In this document: one piece after another, positions 60,718-64,000 of the stretch
Numbering within the stretch: the first letter of the stretch is position 1
How the letters are laid out: each line of letters starts with the position of its first letter
Position numbers and translations under genes: made by a program
The notes under the pieces: generated by a model
Told to the model about the DNA's origin: nothing
Seen by the model: only the letters and a program-made list of their open reading frames with translations
Database searches by the model: none
Source of the DNA: Gracilaria gracilis
Lineage: Eukaryota; Rhodophyta; Florideophyceae; Gracilariales; Gracilariaceae
Assembly: GCA_030374805.1 (NCBI GenBank)
Contig: JARGSG010000183.1
Location: 558,001 to 622,000 of the forward strand
Length of the DNA stretch: 64,000 nucleotides
Reading direction: 5' to 3'

Positions 60718-62382
60718 GTTGGGCAATTGCTCGTTGATGGAAGGATGGAGGTGTAAAGCGAGGAAAGATGCGACAGCTCTTGAACGGACTTGGGCAAATT
60801 CGAGAAACTGGCCGACAACCGGCGGAGAAGCGTTGAGGAGCAGGAGTCGGGCGACGGAAAGAATACGAGGTAGACAAAAGCGTGCTTCTTGGTGATGAAA
60901 TGGAATAGGTTTAGCTAAGGCACGCCGAGACCGGAAGACGGGCGCTGCGCGAAGATGGGCATGTAAGGCGAAGGTTGGAAAGGATGCGGAGCGCAGGGCG
61001 GCGGGCGGTGGCTGATTACGAAGGCGCGTGGTTAAATGCAACGCTGCCGAACTGCTCGGCTGCGAAAGCGCCCGGCCGAAATTTTGTACTTTGTGGTAGA
61101 AGTTTTGGAGGCAAAACTGCTCGGCCGCCATACTGCCGTAGAGAGCGCGCTGTAATGGCGGCACGTACAGTACCCACGTGGGCAACCATCGAACTCCCCG
61201 TTGTTCGAGACCCCGTATTCGGCCGATGATCCCCTTTTCAGTGTTTTGCATGTTTGGTGGGACAGCTGATGGAGGAGGGAGAGTCATACGTCTCAAAATC
61301 AACCAAGGGGGATGGCCAAGCCACTCCAGTCATTCCGCTCCAGTGCCGCGAGCACTGATGATTCCGAGCCCGCACCATTCCCGAAGAACGAACGAGCCAG
61401 TGCACGTGGATCCACACAGCGTAGATAATAGATACACGGTTATCCAAAGCCCGTTCACGGGTTTGACCTCCATCTTTATCTTGTGCTGAGCAACAGCCTG
61501 TGCTCGTCTCATTCTGGCGCACGATCTCCCGAACCCAGCGTAACGTTCGAGATCAGCTGGAAATGATGCCCGCATGCGTAGATACGTTTCGACAGTGAAA
61601 CGTTCGTTTCTTTGCTCTATATGTAGTTGTTCTTCATTACGCAGTATTGTAGCGCTCACTGTTTCCCGTAAACGATAATTCAGTATGGTTTATATCGAGA
61701 TCCAAGCGTTCGCGCTTCTGGACAGCGCAAGCTTGTTCGCACCCGAAACGGTCACTGGCGCGATGTGCAAGTGTTGCCCATTTATCGCTAATCAGCAGTT
61801 GGTCAGGCAGGAACGGCTAATCGAGACGTATTACTTTCTCAAAAACGTATGATACGTTGGGCGAGAGCACAATCAGGGCTACGCTCAGCAGAGAGTTCGA
61901 GGTACAGCACAAGCCACGCCATGCTTTCGCAGTAGGGGTTGGCGTGGCAGCCGGCAGACATCTGACAACACTATGTCACGCGATGCAATGACAACTTGGC
62001 TATGGTTCGTAGCAGATACCGGTAGTGGTGGAAATTGCGCAACGATTAGGTTCGCGCAGCCAAGCAGTGGAATACGGGTGATGTCAGAGGGCTGACTTGC
62101 GACACAAAACATACACGGTTCCTTTACGCGAGCTGCCATCCGCAAGCAAATTGTTTGCGATTTGATACAAGTTGGTACTCACAAGTGCTACGGTGAGGAT
62201 TGCCATGGACATGCTAATCAATATCGCCTTGTTGCTACAACATGGGGATAACGGCTGGATACAGCTAGCACTAACCTTATACACCGCTCCACATCCAATG
62301 CGGACCGGAACGTGTGATTATATTTAGATAGGTGTAGCAGATAGGTGGCAGATAGCAAGCTGGCGGCAGAGCCCACTTGGCT
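60718..62382. other. Upstream region of the RRM gene and intergenic DNA
   Basis: Includes 585 bp of open frame in phase with the RRM gene (to 61302) whose translation lacks domain character. Beyond that only short frames. No RNA gene or repeat recognised. Confidence 0.45.
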
Positions 62383-62811
62383 TCACTTTGCATCCGACGA
62401 CTGCAAATGCGGGAAACAATCAGTGAGCTGATGCTTGGGGTGTTTGCTCTCGGCATGTTGGCGGAGAGAAGCCTCCTTCATAGTGCACATGAAAGTCTTT
62501 CGGCGCGAAGATTGGCACAGGCGCAAACGAACAGTCAGCAAAACGGCGGGCTGTAGCCATGGAGATGAGCTACGTGCAATGGCGGAAGAAGCAACTTACA
62601 GCGCGACACACGGTACAAATGATGCTCATGGCAGTTTGATTTGAGGCAATCTGCGAGCCCTTGGCGGACTTCTTGGACTTGGCGGCATTGCGCCCACGCT
62701 TGGTGGCGGACTTTGCTCCATTTCTGCAAGGTGGCGGGGGACGAACGGCAGGTTAGTGCGCGCAACGGCATCTCAAAAGCAACGGGCAAGAAGCGCGTAC
62801 CCTCCTCCCAT
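62383..62811 (-). CDS. 4F5/At2g23090-type small zinc-finger protein, three exons with 11-nt first coding exon
   Basis: Exons 62811-62801, 62723-62600 and 62496-62383; introns of 77 nt (GTACGC...CTTGCAG) and 103 nt (GTAAGT...CCGAAAG); 82 residues. The product starts MGGGNGAKSATKRGRNAAKS, has AKGSQIASNQTAMSIICTVC, then TFMCTMKEASLRQHAESKHP and ends with TDCFPHL plus a short tail. It matches, element by element, the plant/algal At2g23090 family (M-G-G-G-N start, A-K-G-S-Q, A-M-S-I-x-C-x-V-C, C...H-A-E-x-K-H-P-K, C-F-P-H-L). Cys40, Cys43 and the two C-terminal His form one zinc finger. The joined frame restores every conserved element across both splice sites, which makes the model strong although no single frame shows it. 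Function in the cell is not known. Confidence 0.85.
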
Positions 62812-63378
62812 GTTGCTGAACGGCTGGCGGGTAGTGGTGGCGGCGGCGATGGCGGCGACGGCGGCGATATCGTTGGGTCTATGAAATACAAGACACGAAT
62901 GGCGACGGCAAGCTGGCGCGCGCTCAGCGGCAGCGAAGAGAAGCGCCGCGCGGGCGCCTTTGTGCCAGCGCCGCGCTGCGCTCTGCTGTGCGGTGCGCAG
63001 TGCGCAGTAGCCGCGCAGTAGCCGCGCAGTAGCCGCGCAGTAGCCGCGCAGTAGCCGCTCGCGCGGCGTGGCCCGACGCATGCGGCTCGTACGACACACG
63101 CGCGGCGCGCGGCACCGGCGCGCGCCACTTGACGTCATGCAGCTCGTCGACCAATGTGTGAGCGTCGCCGTGCCGCAATTGTGCGTGCACGGGCCCCCTA
63201 TTTGGGCGCGTGCGCACCGCCCGTGCAGTGCCGCGCTCACCCGCGCATCCTCCGCTCAAACCGTCGCCCGCCTCCGTGTGGCCCGTCCCCTTTCCCCTCC
63301 CGCGCCGCCCCCTCCCCCGACACCTCCTGTTCCACTGGCTCTGTTCTTCTCGCGGCTCCGCTGCTTCGTTCACGCTCC
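62812..63378. promoter_or_regulatory. CpG-rich divergent region between 4F5-type and hemerythrin-like genes
   Basis: 567 bp between ATGs pointing apart (62811 minus, 63379 plus), so it should carry both promoters. GC-rich and with a tandem repeat (below). The long frames on both strands here are composition effects. Confidence 0.5.
63003..63057. repeat. 11-bp tandem repeat, about five copies
   Basis: Unit CGCAGTAGCCG repeated five times, nearly exact. It lies in the divergent promoter region. Confidence 0.85.
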
Positions 63379-64000
63379 ATGCAGATGGACGGCTCCGACT
63401 TCGACGTCTATGACGACGACTTTGCCGAGGCTTCTGTCGAGGCTATTTCGCTGGCCGCTTTGCGCCCGCCTGCGCCCAACGATCCGCCGCTCGACCATGC
63501 TTTTCCGCAAAACCCCCCGCGCAGGATCCATTCCGCGCTCTCGCCTCGCCGCACCCCCACTGCTCATTCGCCCGCTGTCACTCATCTTCCACACCATCCG
63601 CACCCCTCCCTATGGCACCATCATGTGTTCACACTGCCGCACAACGCCATTCGCGCTGAGCTGCTGGATCTGTACGACATGCTGCACGCAATGTCGCCCC
63701 GCACCGCGCCGTTGCTCACGGACTGGCATTATGTTTTTGATGACTTTTTGGCCCGCTATCTGCTCTTCGAGAAGGAGGCGCTCATTCCGTGGGTCTATGC
63801 CTCCCATTCGGATGCGCTTCCCGATCGCTCATCGTTGGAGAAGCGCGCTGCCGCCATTGGTGAGGCGCGCACTGAATTGTCCCAATCTGTCTGTCTCATG
63901 AGAACCATGTCCTTCACCAATGTCATCCCGCTCTTAATGCGCGCTGCTCGCCAGCTCACTGACGCCGTGCTCACATACATGGACATCCAGGACAAGAACT
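63379..64000 (+). CDS. Hemerythrin-like domain protein, 3-prime end beyond the window
   Basis: ATG 63379 (MQMDGSDFDVYDDDFAEASV); 207 codons in view with no stop up to the edge. Residues about 80-205 form a helical domain: FTLPHNAIRAELLDLYDMLH, LTDWHYVFDDFLARYLLF and EKEALIPWVYASHSDALPD. The order H-N-x-I-R-x-E-L, then W...F...L-F-E-x-E...P-W resembles HHE/hemerythrin-like proteins of algae and fungi. Only the first ligand His88 and Glu131/Glu133 are obvious; the usual H-x3-E of helix 2 reads F-E-K-E, so metal binding is uncertain. The disordered His/Pro-rich N-terminal part precedes it. An intron further on cannot be excluded. Confidence 0.55.
   Translation, partial: MQMDGSDFDVYDDDFAEASVEAISLAALRPPAPNDPPLDHAFPQNPPRRIHSALSPRRTPTAHSPAVTHLPHHPHPSLWHHHVFTLPHNAIRAELLDLYDMLHAMSPRTAPLLTDWHYVFDDFLARYLLFEKEALIPWVYASHSDALPDRSSLEKRAAAIGEARTELSQSVCLMRTMSFTNVIPLLMRAARQLTDAVLTYMDIQDKN

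Noticed and set aside
60718..61302. 195-codon N-terminal extension of the RRM protein
   Set aside because: Translation lacks domain or targeting logic, and the ATG at 60717 begins sequence of the same style as the rest; kept as upstream region.

Overview
This is nuclear DNA of a eukaryote, most likely a photosynthetic one. It holds intron-poor genes with short GT-AG introns (74-103 nt), a eukaryotic tRNA-Trp, a GDT1/PAM71-type transporter with a probable plastid transit peptide, a large Sel1-repeat protein, and many copia, Mutator-like, pogo/Tigger and LINE sequences. A red alga (Chondrus-like: gene islands between transposon-rich stretches) is my best guess. That is inference from gene content and style; no search was possible.

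Positions 1-34.6 kb are mostly mobile DNA. At 1-5.9 kb two decayed genes point away from each other: one has a DPPY adenine-methyltransferase motif, the other a ParB-like domain followed by a 2-oxoglutarate/Fe(II) oxygenase-like domain. At 6.1-6.9 kb lies an intact Rossmann-fold gene. At 8.6-14.8 kb two decayed copia elements of one family lie head to tail on the minus strand. A pogo/Tigger transposase pseudogene (15.6-17.1 kb), a hairpin-rich minisatellite (17.3-18.5 kb), a broken zinc-module gene (18.7-19.8 kb) and an intact 917-aa Mutator-like transposase with an FHA-like N-terminus (21.2-23.9 kb) follow. The best-preserved element is a complete 8,087-bp copia retrotransposon (25,405-33,491) with 296-bp LTRs, a CCTAT target duplication, an internal initiator-tRNA-Met primer site, and a second gene carried antisense behind pol.

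Positions 34.6-64 kb are the host gene island: a four-finger C2H2 protein, a Sel1-repeat protein, an M1 aminopeptidase, a divergent Arf-like GTPase with two altered key residues, a small cysteine-rich membrane protein in three exons, an inverted duplicate pair of secreted M20 dipeptidases, a LINE fragment, tRNA-Trp, the GDT1-type transporter, an NCOA5-like RRM protein with a prion-like tail, a three-exon 4F5/At2g23090-type gene with an 11-nt first coding exon, and the start of a hemerythrin-like gene cut by the window edge.

The island genes have unrelated housekeeping-type roles and no operon-like logic. Arrangement is mixed: several pairs are divergent (Arf-like/membrane protein, dipeptidase A/B), others convergent. 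All functional names come from motifs read by eye.
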